NCBI GenBank assembly: GCA_021815535.1
Contig: JAKAGL010000162.1
Location: 1-5,988, forward strand
DNA from: a bacterium
GTDB taxonomy: Bacteria; Nitrospinota_A; UBA7883; JACRGQ01
DNA length: 5,988 nucleotides
Direction of reading: 5' to 3'
A program made the translations under genes and the position numbers. This document shows positions 1 to 5,988 of this stretch, one piece after another. Every line of letters begins with the position of its first letter. Position 1 is the stretch's first letter. The notes beneath the pieces are model-generated. The model saw only the letters and a program-made list of their open reading frames with translations, was not told where the DNA came from and made no database searches.

Positions 1-310
1 GCACCTCCGTCTGCCGTCTGTTGATGACATACGCGAAGGGGTGATAGCCGCCCGCATTGCCGGCCACGCCGCCGACATCTGCAAGGGGATCAAAGGGGCG
101 ATGGATTGGGATGTGAAAATGGCCCGCGCCCGCAAAACCTTTGATTGGGATTATCAGGTAAAAGGTTCCATCGATCCGGTGAAGGCAGGAGCCTACCGTG
201 CCAGCAGCAAGCCGGAAGACGATTCTGTCTGCACCATGTGCAGCGCCCTCTGCGCGTACAAACATGGCGATATGGGCGGCACCAATAGCAACGGCAACGG
301 TTCACGCTAA
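1..310 (+). CDS. thiC: Phosphomethylpyrimidine synthase ThiC, C-terminal part (5' end outside window)
   Basis: The open frame enters from the left edge (first full codon at base 2) and gives 102 residues before a TAA at 308-310. It begins HLRLPSVDDIREGVIAARIA and continues through AMDWD, then SIDPVKAGAYRASS, which is the typical C-terminal run of ThiC. It ends with a cysteine cluster, CTMCSALC (window residues 77-84), which binds the [4Fe-4S] cluster. ThiC is a cytoplasmic radical-SAM enzyme that rearranges aminoimidazole ribotide (AIR) into HMP phosphate, the pyrimidine half of thiamine. Most of the protein, including the barrel, lies upstream, so a TPP riboswitch, common before thiC, could not be seen here. 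The cluster reads CX2CX3C rather than the CX2CX4C of the best-known ThiC proteins. The last dozen residues are a Gly/Asn-rich tail. rsmE follows after 17 bases on the same strand. A GTG at 41 is in frame but is internal, since homology extends upstream of it. Confidence 0.93.
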   Translation, partial: HLRLPSVDDIREGVIAARIAGHAADICKGIKGAMDWDVKMARARKTFDWDYQVKGSIDPVKAGAYRASSKPEDDSVCTMCSALCAYKHGDMGGTNSNGNGSR

Positions 311-316
311 AGCGGC

Positions 317-320
317 GGAG
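317..320 (+). promoter_or_regulatory. Shine-Dalgarno site for rsmE
   Basis: GGAG sits 7 bases before the GTG at 328, in the 17-base gap after the thiC stop. It supports the GTG as the true start of rsmE, and the encoded protein opens with MRI as RsmE proteins often do. Confidence 0.6.
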
Positions 321-327
321 CAGACCG

Positions 328-1047
328 GTGAGAATCTGGCCTGTGTCGGAAACCCTTGCGGTTGGCGCTCAATTCGCCATCACCGGGCCCGACGCGAAAC
401 ACATCCACGATGTGTTGCGTTACCGCGTAGGCGACCGGCTGAAGGTGTGCGATGATCCCTGCAATGGTTTTTGGGCTGAAATAACGGCGATAACCCGCGG
501 CGAAGTATCGCTCATAACGCGTGAAGAACTGCTTGCGGAGAAAAGCCGTCTTCCCGAAGTGGTTCTGGCAATGTCCCTGAACAAGGCGGCCGTGATGGAA
601 GTCGCGGTGCAGAAAGCGGTTGAACTGGGCTGCACGTGGTTTTTGCCGGTGGTAACCCGCTATTCGATGGGGATGGATATTTCACCCGCCAAGCTGGAAC
701 GGTTCCGGAAAATCGCGCATGAGGCAAGCAAACAGTGCGGACGGAACTCATTGATGCCGGTTGAGGAACCGGTGCAACTGGACGAGATGCCGGAAGCCGA
801 TCTGCGCATCGTCTTATGGGAAGAGGAAAAAAGCCGGCCCCTGAAAGAGGTTTTGGCCGCAGCGGAAAATCCGAAAAGCGTGTTGGTGCTTATCGGTCCG
901 CAATCGGGGTTTGTGGATGACGAGGTGGCGTTTCTTAAAAAACAGGGTTTTATTTCGGCGGGGCTGGGACCGCTGATATTGCGTGCCGAGACGGCGGTTA
1001 TCGCCGCTGCCGCCGTGGTCGCCTACCATTTTGGCAAGCTTGATTGA
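328..1047 (+). CDS. rsmE: 16S rRNA (uracil1498-N3)-methyltransferase RsmE
   Basis: This 239-residue protein matches the usual RsmE length (about 240-250). Members of the family (SPOUT class, trefoil knot, dimeric) methylate N3 of U1498 in 16S rRNA of the 30S subunit, using S-adenosylmethionine. The N-terminal PUA-like part shows HIHDVLRYRVGDRL (residues 25-38), the family's H-x-x-VLR-x-x-x-GD element. The middle has KAAVMEVAVQKAVELG (86-101), the helix usually read as K..K.E.....ATELG, and EASKQCGRN (132-140). The C-terminal knot has LIGPQSGF (188-195) and LGPLILRAETA (213-223), matching the cofactor-binding IGPEGGF and LG.RILR.ETA blocks with several substitutions. The start is GTG with a good ribosome binding site. 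It lies 17 bases after thiC and 8 bases before the aminotransferase ATG, so co-transcription is likely. The family assignment is firm; activity is inferred. Confidence 0.92.
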   Translation: MRIWPVSETLAVGAQFAITGPDAKHIHDVLRYRVGDRLKVCDDPCNGFWAEITAITRGEVSLITREELLAEKSRLPEVVLAMSLNKAAVMEVAVQKAVELGCTWFLPVVTRYSMGMDISPAKLERFRKIAHEASKQCGRNSLMPVEEPVQLDEMPEADLRIVLWEEEKSRPLKEVLAAAENPKSVLVLIGPQSGFVDDEVAFLKKQGFISAGLGPLILRAETAVIAAAAVVAYHFGKLD

Positions 1048-1055
1048 TCGGGCTG

Positions 1056-2267
1056 ATGAATAAGAAGAAGTTGTCCAACCCCGAAGCGTCCAAGAAATCG
1101 CGCGGCATCACATCATTTATGGCAATGGATGTGGCGGAACACGCGAAGGAACTACAGCGCGCCGGGCGAAGCATTATCCGGTTTGAGTTGGGAGAGCCCG
1201 ACTTCGATACGCCGAAGGTGGTGGGAGATGCGGGCATCCGGGCAATTCGGGAGGGGAAAACCAAATATACCCCGTCGCTTGGCACGATGGAATTGCGCGA
1301 AGAGGTCTGCCGCTTTTTCAAAAGAGAGTACGGCGTGAAGGTGGAGACGGAGCGGGTGGTAATAGCCAATGGCTCGTCCGCCGCGCTGTTTCTCACATTC
1401 GCCGCACTGCTCAACAAGGGGGATGAAGTGATAATGGGCGACCCGCATTACGCCTGTTATCCCAACTACGTGTCCTTTCTTGACGGTACGCCTGTGTTTG
1501 TACCGCTCTTCGAGAATGAGGGATTCAAACTGACCGCCGCGAAGATTAAAAATGCGCTAACTAAAAAAACGAAGGCCGTGCTCATCAATTCACCGGGCAA
1601 TCCAACCGGCGTCGTGTTGCCGCCAGAGGAGTTGCGGCGGATCGGGGGACTGGGCGTCACCATCGTGTCGGATGAGGTATATCACGGCCTGTCGTATGTG
1701 GGACGCGATCGGTCGATTCTGGAATTCACGGATAATGCATTCGTTATCGGAGGCTTTTCCAAGCGGTTCGCCATGACCGGCTGGCGCATAGGCTATGTCA
1801 TCGCTCCGCGGGAATACATCCGTGCCATCCAGAAGGTCCAGCAGAATTTCCAGATATCGCCCGGCGCGATATCGCAAGAAGCGGGGCTGGCGGCGCTGCG
1901 CCACGGTTTGAAAGACGCCGAAAAAATGCGGAAGGAGTACGCCAAGCGCCGCACGGTGATGGTGGAGGGTTTGCGCAGGATCGGCTTTCCGGTAAAAGCC
2001 GGACCGCAAGGCGCGTTTTATGTGCTAACCTCCTGCGCGTTCCTGGATGGCGATTCAAAGCGGCTGGCGTTCAGGATATTGAATGAAGCGGGGGTTGCCG
2101 TCACTCCCGGCGCCGATTTTGGCCGTTTGGGGGAAGGGCATCTGCGCTTCAGTTACGCAACCGGCGTGAAAGATATCCGCGAGGGATTGCTCCGGCTGGA
2201 AGCCTTTATTAAGAAACAAAATGTGCCCGTGAAAGGCGTACTTGCCTTATCGCGCCGGAAAGGGTAA
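1056..2267 (+). CDS. Class I/II pyridoxal-phosphate-dependent aminotransferase (aspartate aminotransferase-like)
   Basis: A 403-residue cytoplasmic fold-type I PLP enzyme of normal length. Visible landmarks, numbered from the ATG: GEPDFDTP (46-53), Y71 in KYTPSLGT, SPGNPTG with N182, SDEVYHGL with D206 (pairs with the pyridine nitrogen) and Y209, GFSKRFAMTGWRIGY with the Schiff-base lysine K236 and phosphate-binding R244, and HLRFSYA with R364, expected to bind the substrate carboxylate. All catalytic residues are present, so it should be active. It belongs to the large subgroup that includes AspB-type aspartate aminotransferases; the amino donor cannot be told from sequence. I chose the ATG at 1056, 8 bases after the rsmE stop. 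An in-frame TTG at 1044 overlaps rsmE by 4 bases and would add four residues (407 aa). Neither start has a strong Shine-Dalgarno, so translation may depend on coupling to rsmE. The segment between NPTG and SDE looks about four residues shorter than in Thermus-type AspB. Confidence 0.9.
   Translation: MNKKKLSNPEASKKSRGITSFMAMDVAEHAKELQRAGRSIIRFELGEPDFDTPKVVGDAGIRAIREGKTKYTPSLGTMELREEVCRFFKREYGVKVETERVVIANGSSAALFLTFAALLNKGDEVIMGDPHYACYPNYVSFLDGTPVFVPLFENEGFKLTAAKIKNALTKKTKAVLINSPGNPTGVVLPPEELRRIGGLGVTIVSDEVYHGLSYVGRDRSILEFTDNAFVIGGFSKRFAMTGWRIGYVIAPREYIRAIQKVQQNFQISPGAISQEAGLAALRHGLKDAEKMRKEYAKRRTVMVEGLRRIGFPVKAGPQGAFYVLTSCAFLDGDSKRLAFRILNEAGVAVTPGADFGRLGEGHLRFSYATGVKDIREGLLRLEAFIKKQNVPVKGVLALSRRKG
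1853..1873. repeat. Perfect 8-bp inverted repeat inside the aminotransferase gene
   Basis: GATATCGC (1853-1860) and its exact reverse complement GCGATATC (1866-1873) flank the five bases CCGGC. It lies in codons for QISPGAISQ. No T-run follows, so it is not a terminator; it may be chance imposed by the repeated I-S codons. Confidence 0.6.
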
Positions 2268-2277
2268 ATACAAAACC

Positions 2278-3996
2278 ATGAATTACACAAAAGAAGAACT
2301 GCTAAAACCGTTTTCGCGGAAATTTCTCCCGCCCGATTTCACAGTGACCGGCGTGGATGCCATAAAGCCTTGGGTAGATAACCTGCTGGAGCGTCCGCTC
2401 CATTCCGCCGGTGAATTGCAGGATTGGCTGGAGGATTATTCCGAACTGGAGGCGGTGCTAGGGGAGGATTACAACCTCCGTTACGTTGCAATGACCTGCG
2501 ATACGAAGAGCAAGGCCAAGACGAATGCCTACCTGCAATTCGTGCGCGAAATCCAGCCCAAGCTGTCCGAATGGAGCGATGCGCTAAATAAAAAATTTTA
2601 CGGTTCACCCTACCACGTGAGGCTGGATGGCGGCCGTTACGGACGGCTGACGCTCATGATCGGCGTCAGTATCGAACTGTTCATCGAAAAGAACATTCCG
2701 CTTGATACCAAGCTTTCGGAAATGTCGCAGCAGTACCAATCCATCACCGGTGCGTGGAGCGTGGAATTCGACGGCGAGAAGCGGACAATGCCGCAAATGG
2801 GCCGATACCTGCTTAAGACTGACCGCACAGTGCGCGAAAGCGCTTGGCGCGCCACCACGGCGCGAAGGCTGCAGGACACGGAGAAGCTGGATGCCCTCTT
2901 TGACGAAATGGTAAAAACACGCCACGAATATGCACAAAACCTGGGCTTGCCCGATTACCGTGCCTATGCGTTCAAGTCAAAACTGCGCGACTACACCCCG
3001 GATGATTGTTTGCGTTTTCATGACGCGATAGAAAAAGCGGCGGTACCGGTGGTTCGCCACATCATGGAAAAGCGGAAAGCCGAGATGAAGCTTGATTCTT
3101 TGCGGCCCTGGGATACCGCCGTTGACCCGCTGGGAAGGCCTCCGCTGGAGCCGTTCAAGGAGGTTTCCCGCTTGCAGAAAGGCACAGGCGAAATTTTCAA
3201 CAAGGTTGACCGGCGGCTGGGTGCGATGTTCAGCGTCATAGGTGAAACGATGGATCTTGACAGCCGCGACGGCAAGGCGCCCGGCGGTTACCAGACAACG
3301 TTCGAGGAGAGGCGGATACCTTTCATATTCACCAATGCGGCCGGGCTGCACGGCGATGTGACGACCCTGTTGCACGAAGGGGGGCACGCTTTTCATACCT
3401 TGCAATGCCGCCGCGATCCGCTGATTTGGTATCGCCATGCCGCAATGGAGTTTTCCGAAGTGGCCAGCATGACGCAGGAACTTTTAGGCAACGAACATGT
3501 GACGGTATTTTACGATGACCCCGCCGCCGCCAAACGCGCCATGTATGAGCAACTGGAGCGGACGGTCGACATCTTTCCGTGGGTGGCCACAGTGGATGCC
3601 TTTCAGCATTGGATATACACAAACCCCCAACATAACCGCGAAGAGCGCGCCGCAAAGTGGCTGGAAATATCAACGCGGTTCGAAGCGGGGGTGGACTGGA
3701 GCGGCCTCGACATAAATATCCGGAAGTTCGCATGGCATAGGCAACTCCATATATTCGAAGTGCCGTTCTACTATATCGAATACGCCATCGCGCAGCTTGG
3801 CGCGTTGCAGATCTACCGCAATTATAAAAACGACTCAAAAAAAGCGGTGGATGCCTACCTATCGGCTTTGGCGTTGGGCGGCAGTAAGGGGCCAAAGGAA
3901 CTGTTCGCGGCGGCCGGCGTGAAATTCGATTTCTCGCTCGATATGCTGGGGCAGCTCATGAAGATGGTGGAAGGGGAGATGGCGGCGCTCAAGTAG
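2278..3996 (+). CDS. M3-family zinc oligoendopeptidase (PepF/thimet-like)
   Basis: A 572-residue metallopeptidase that should cut short peptides in the cytoplasm; there is no signal peptide or membrane segment. The zinc site is clear: TLLHEGGHAFH holds the HEXXH motif (H366, catalytic E367, H370), and the third ligand is E394 in EFSEVASM, at the spacing expected for family M3. The C-terminal block HIFEVPFYYIEYAIAQLGAL (491-510) carries the His and Tyr residues (H491, Y498/Y499) that in M3 enzymes line the substrate site. The N-terminal 200 residues are the helical half of the clam-shell fold, and FTNAAGLHGDVTTLLHEGGH matches PepF-like members. The start at ATG 2278 lies 10 bases after the aminotransferase stop; an AGGG at 2261-2264 is 13 bases away, rather far. 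An alternative TTG at 2242, with AAAGG 5 bases before it, would add 12 residues and overlap the upstream gene by 26 bases. Family is certain; the exact peptide preference is unknown. Confidence 0.93.
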   Translation: MNYTKEELLKPFSRKFLPPDFTVTGVDAIKPWVDNLLERPLHSAGELQDWLEDYSELEAVLGEDYNLRYVAMTCDTKSKAKTNAYLQFVREIQPKLSEWSDALNKKFYGSPYHVRLDGGRYGRLTLMIGVSIELFIEKNIPLDTKLSEMSQQYQSITGAWSVEFDGEKRTMPQMGRYLLKTDRTVRESAWRATTARRLQDTEKLDALFDEMVKTRHEYAQNLGLPDYRAYAFKSKLRDYTPDDCLRFHDAIEKAAVPVVRHIMEKRKAEMKLDSLRPWDTAVDPLGRPPLEPFKEVSRLQKGTGEIFNKVDRRLGAMFSVIGETMDLDSRDGKAPGGYQTTFEERRIPFIFTNAAGLHGDVTTLLHEGGHAFHTLQCRRDPLIWYRHAAMEFSEVASMTQELLGNEHVTVFYDDPAAAKRAMYEQLERTVDIFPWVATVDAFQHWIYTNPQHNREERAAKWLEISTRFEAGVDWSGLDINIRKFAWHRQLHIFEVPFYYIEYAIAQLGALQIYRNYKNDSKKAVDAYLSALALGGSKGPKELFAAAGVKFDFSLDMLGQLMKMVEGEMAALK

Positions 3997-4023
3997 CCTA
4001 TGCGCTTCAGCCGCCGGATTTTT
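3981..4023 (+). terminator. Possible weak Rho-independent terminator after the peptidase gene
   Basis: GGCGGC (3981-3986, within the last codons) can pair with GCCGCC (4010-4015) after the TAG, followed by GGA and then T5 at 4019-4023. The loop is long (23 bases) and the T-run starts three bases after the stem, so this is a poor match to a classic terminator. It is the only candidate in the 52-base convergent gap 3997-4048. No T-run follows the same stem when read on the - strand, so it would not serve the opposite operon. Confidence 0.3.
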
Positions 4024-4048
4024 CTGGCCTGGTTGCCGCACCCGTTGA

Positions 4049-4291
4049 TTATTTGTGATGGTGATGCGGGGGCGGGGCGTGATGTTCTTTCTCCTCCGCT
4101 TCCTTGAGAAGGTCGAGAATGCGCGGCGTACAGCGTTTGCCGCCGCAACTGCCGCTTCCCGCGCCGGTCGCTTTGCGCAGCCCCGCCAGCGTCTGGATGC
4201 CGGCGGCGATATGCTTCAGGAATACTTTTTTCTTGATCCCCTTGCACAGGCAGATCGGCTTTAGCCCCTCGATGATCTCTTTCTGATCCAT
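4049..4291 (-). CDS. Small BFD-like [2Fe-2S]-binding protein with a histidine-rich tail
   Basis: An 80-residue soluble protein. Residues 12-64 resemble the bacterioferritin-associated ferredoxin (Fer2_BFD) domain: ICLCKGIKKKVFLKHI supplies C14 and C16, then comes an A-x-G-x-x-T-L-x-x-L-x-x-A-T-G-A-G-S-G stretch, and SCGGKRCTPRILDLL supplies C49 and C54. This gives CXC-X32-C-X4-C, four ligands for one [2Fe-2S] cluster. BFD domains act as electron carriers or redox modules, alone or inside larger oxidoreductases; Bfd itself helps release iron from bacterioferritin, but no bacterioferritin gene is in view, so the partner is unknown. After a charged linker the protein ends HHAPPPHHHHK, a likely metal-binding tail. 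The ATG at 4289-4291 lies 5 bases after the exporter stop codon and has AGGA nine bases upstream, so it is probably co-transcribed with the exporter gene. It converges with the peptidase gene. It could also be a general (2Fe-2S) protein without any link to iron storage. Confidence 0.82.
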   Translation of the reverse strand: MDQKEIIEGLKPICLCKGIKKKVFLKHIAAGIQTLAGLRKATGAGSGSCGGKRCTPRILDLLKEAEEKEHHAPPPHHHHK

Positions 4292-4296
4292 CGCGT

Positions 4297-5988
4297 CTAT
4301 TCCTGCGCCGCGGCCCTATCGTTGTGACGGGTGAACTGCATTTCGTAAACCCGTTTATAGGCTCCTCCGGCCTTCAGCAGTTCGTCATGCGTTCCTTGTT
4401 CAGCGATACTGCCTTTGTCCAGCACGATGATGGTGCTGGCGTTCTTGATGGTGGAAAGGCGGTGGGCGATGACGAAGGTGGTGCGGTTCTGCATCAGGTT
4501 GTTGAGGGCCTTCTGCACTTCAATTTCGGACTTGGTATCGAGCGCGGAGGTGGCTTCGTCGAGAATGAGAATGGCCGGGTTCTTCAGCAGGGCGCGGGCG
4601 ATGGATATCCGCTGGCGCTGACCGCCGCTCAGCCGTGCGCCCCGTTCGCCGATGACGGTGTCGTATCCGTTGGGCATTTCCATGATGAAATCGTGGGCAT
4701 AAGCGGCGTTGGCCGCGGCTTCTATCTGTACCTGCGGGATATCATTGTGCCCGTATGCAATGTTGTTCCGCACCGTGTCGTTGAACAGGAAGACTTCCTG
4801 CGTCACGATGCCGATCTGCGCGCGGAGCGATGCCAGGGTGGCGTGCCTGATATCTGCTCCGTCGAATAGAATGCGCCCTTCCAGCGGGTCGTAAAAGCGC
4901 GGGATCAGGTCGACCAGCGTCGATTTTCCCGCGCCGCTGGTGCCTACGATAGCGAGGATGGCGCCGGCGGGGACGGCGATATTCACCCTCTGCAGCACCG
5001 GCTCGGTTTGGTAAGCAAACGAAATATCCTCGAACCGCACTTCGCGCGCTACTGGCGGAACCGGTTTTGCATCCGGCGTATCGACAACCTCGGAGGGAGT
5101 ATCGAGTATTTCAAATACACGGGAGGCGGCCCCCATCGCCTGCTGGATTTTGTTGTACACCCGGCTCAGCTTGTTTATCGGCGCGAAGACCATGAACATT
5201 GCGGTGAGGAACGAAAAAAAGTTCCCTACGGTGCTGTGCCCTTCGATGACCTGCATGCCGCCGTACCAGATGATTGCGCCGATGCCGAACGCGCCGAGGA
5301 ATTCCAGCAACGGCGAGGATATTTCGTTTATCTTTATCGTCTTGAGCATCATGCGGAAAAACCCTTCGTTGTGCTCCCTGAAGCGCGTTACCTCGTAGCG
5401 CTCCATACCAAAGGCTTTCACTACCCGCACGCCGGAGAACGCCTCGTGCATCAGCGAGGTGAGGTCGGCCATCCGTTCCTGCGTGTTGCGGCTGATGGCG
5501 CGCAGCTTCCTCCCCAGTTTGCCGATCAACAGCGCGGCGAACGGAAAGGTGACCAGTACGAACAGCGATAACTTGGGATCGCGGTAGACCAACACCACAA
5601 GCAGGGCGATGGCGGTGAAACTTTCACGGAACAGATCATACACAACGATGGAGATGGTGTCCTGTATCACGTTCACGTCGTTCACGATGCGAGACACCAG
5701 TTTGCCGGTGGTGTGGCGGTGGTAGAAAGACAGGGAAAGTTGCTGCATATGAGCGTACAGGTCGTTACGGATGTCGCGCACCGTCAACTGTCCGATCTTC
5801 TGCATCAGCATGCTGGCGTAGTAGCGTCCCACACCTCGTAGCAGGTAAATGCCGACAATGGCGGCCGGCAGCAGCGTCAGCAGGTCGCGGTTCTTCTTGA
5901 TGAAAATATCATCCATCCGCGGCTGGATGAGGAACGCCGCGCAACCCGCCGTGGACGAGATCACCGCCATTCCGATAGCCGCCAGCAC
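4297..5988 (-). CDS. msbA: MsbA-type lipid A/phospholipid ABC exporter, permease fused to ATPase (N-terminus outside window)
   Basis: The frame runs from the right edge to a TAG at 4297-4299, giving 563 residues. MsbA proteins are about 580 residues and the visible part begins inside the first membrane helix, so roughly 15-20 N-terminal residues are off the window; the GTG at the very edge is probably internal. The first half is the six-helix type I exporter domain: membrane segments near 1-22, 36-58, 118-136, 139-158, 228-246 and 255-272, with LSLSFYHRHTTGKLVSRIVNDV (85-106) as the usual cytoplasmic loop. The ATPase half has Walker A GTSGAGKST (349-357), Q-loop Q397, signature LSGGQ (453-457), Walker B ILILDE (473-478), D-loop SALD and switch H509. 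All are intact. MsbA works as a homodimer in the inner membrane and flips core-lipid A toward the periplasmic face. QPRMDDIFI and SLMHEAFSGVRVVKAFGME fit the MsbA group, although related multidrug exporters of the same build cannot be excluded. The BFD-like gene follows by 5 bases. Confidence 0.88.
   Translation of the reverse strand: MLAAIGMAVISSTAGCAAFLIQPRMDDIFIKKNRDLLTLLPAAIVGIYLLRGVGRYYASMLMQKIGQLTVRDIRNDLYAHMQQLSLSFYHRHTTGKLVSRIVNDVNVIQDTISIVVYDLFRESFTAIALLVVLVYRDPKLSLFVLVTFPFAALLIGKLGRKLRAISRNTQERMADLTSLMHEAFSGVRVVKAFGMERYEVTRFREHNEGFFRMMLKTIKINEISSPLLEFLGAFGIGAIIWYGGMQVIEGHSTVGNFFSFLTAMFMVFAPINKLSRVYNKIQQAMGAASRVFEILDTPSEVVDTPDAKPVPPVAREVRFEDISFAYQTEPVLQRVNIAVPAGAILAIVGTSGAGKSTLVDLIPRFYDPLEGRILFDGADIRHATLASLRAQIGIVTQEVFLFNDTVRNNIAYGHNDIPQVQIEAAANAAYAHDFIMEMPNGYDTVIGERGARLSGGQRQRISIARALLKNPAILILDEATSALDTKSEIEVQKALNNLMQNRTTFVIAHRLSTIKNASTIIVLDKGSIAEQGTHDELLKAGGAYKRVYEMQFTRHNDRAAAQE
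4301..4304 (-). promoter_or_regulatory. Shine-Dalgarno site for the BFD-like gene, inside the exporter 3' end
   Basis: Read on the - strand this is AGGA, nine bases before the ATG at 4291. It falls within the last codons of the exporter gene (stop at 4297-4299), which suggests that translation of the two is coupled. Confidence 0.5.
5909..5930. repeat. 22-bp near-palindrome in the 5' part of the exporter gene
   Basis: The two 11-base halves around the centre CCG|CGG are reverse complements except at one pair (T5916 against C5921). It lies in codons for LIQPRMDD, just after the first membrane helix of the exporter. No spacer separates the halves, the form expected of a dimeric-protein site, but its position in coding sequence makes coincidence likely. 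Confidence 0.5.

Noticed and set aside
998..1417. 139-codon open frame on the - strand across the rsmE/aminotransferase junction
   Set aside because: It overlaps two well-supported genes on the opposite strand, with no recognisable domain.
3329..3895. 188-codon open frame on the - strand
   Set aside because: It is antisense to the zinc site and C-terminal half of the M3 peptidase. The Arg/Pro-rich translation is typical of a shadow frame.
3855..4247. 130-codon - strand frame spanning the convergent gap
   Set aside because: It overlaps the BFD-like gene in another frame and the peptidase 3' end. The BFD-like frame has a Shine-Dalgarno site and the four-cysteine motif, so this one is a shadow.
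4049..4291. His run taken as a cloning tag or vector contamination
   Set aside because: The run is HHAPPPHHHHK in native codon context, not six consecutive His, and is flanked by normal genomic sequence on both sides.
4324..4869. 181-codon open frame on the + strand
   Set aside because: It is antisense to the ATPase half of the exporter, with Walker and signature motifs on the other strand. The Gly/Val-rich translation matches no known family.
5008..5571. 187-codon open frame on the + strand
   Set aside because: It lies wholly antisense to the exporter gene, whose protein is conserved across this stretch. Its own translation shows no recognisable domain and is rich in His, Arg and Glu as expected of a GC-rich shadow frame.

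Overview
This window is densely coding chromosomal sequence of ordinary, vertically inherited housekeeping type. It holds parts or all of six genes. Four run on the + strand (thiC tail, rsmE, a class I aminotransferase, an M3-family oligopeptidase). Two run on the - strand (an MsbA-type ABC exporter and a small BFD-like [2Fe-2S] protein). The two groups converge at about 3997-4048. No tRNA, rRNA, CRISPR array, insertion sequence, integrase or attachment site is visible, and no stretch over 60 bases lacks a gene.

The organism is most likely a Gram-negative bacterium of moderately high GC. The MsbA-like exporter implies a lipid A outer membrane. The style of the ThiC tail, of the aminotransferase and of the exporter recalls Deltaproteobacteria/Desulfobacterota or Nitrospinota-like lineages. 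That placement rests on remembered family resemblance and is weak.

Layout: 1-310 is the last 102 codons of thiC (HMP-P synthase, thiamine biosynthesis), ending in the [4Fe-4S] cysteine cluster. After 17 bases, rsmE (16S rRNA m3U1498 methyltransferase) starts at a GTG behind a clear GGAG. Eight bases after rsmE comes a PLP-dependent aminotransferase, and ten bases after that a 572-residue zinc oligopeptidase. The tight spacing suggests one transcript, although the four products share no pathway. A weak stem followed by T5 near 3981-4023 may end it. On the other strand the exporter enters from the right edge, lacking its first residues, and is followed after 5 bases by the 80-residue BFD-like protein, whose Shine-Dalgarno lies inside the 3' end of the exporter gene.

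I found no convincing undescribed system. The points worth a second look are the histidine-rich tail on the BFD-like protein, the CX2CX3C spacing in ThiC, several substitutions in the RsmE cofactor motifs, and two near-perfect inverted repeats inside coding sequence.
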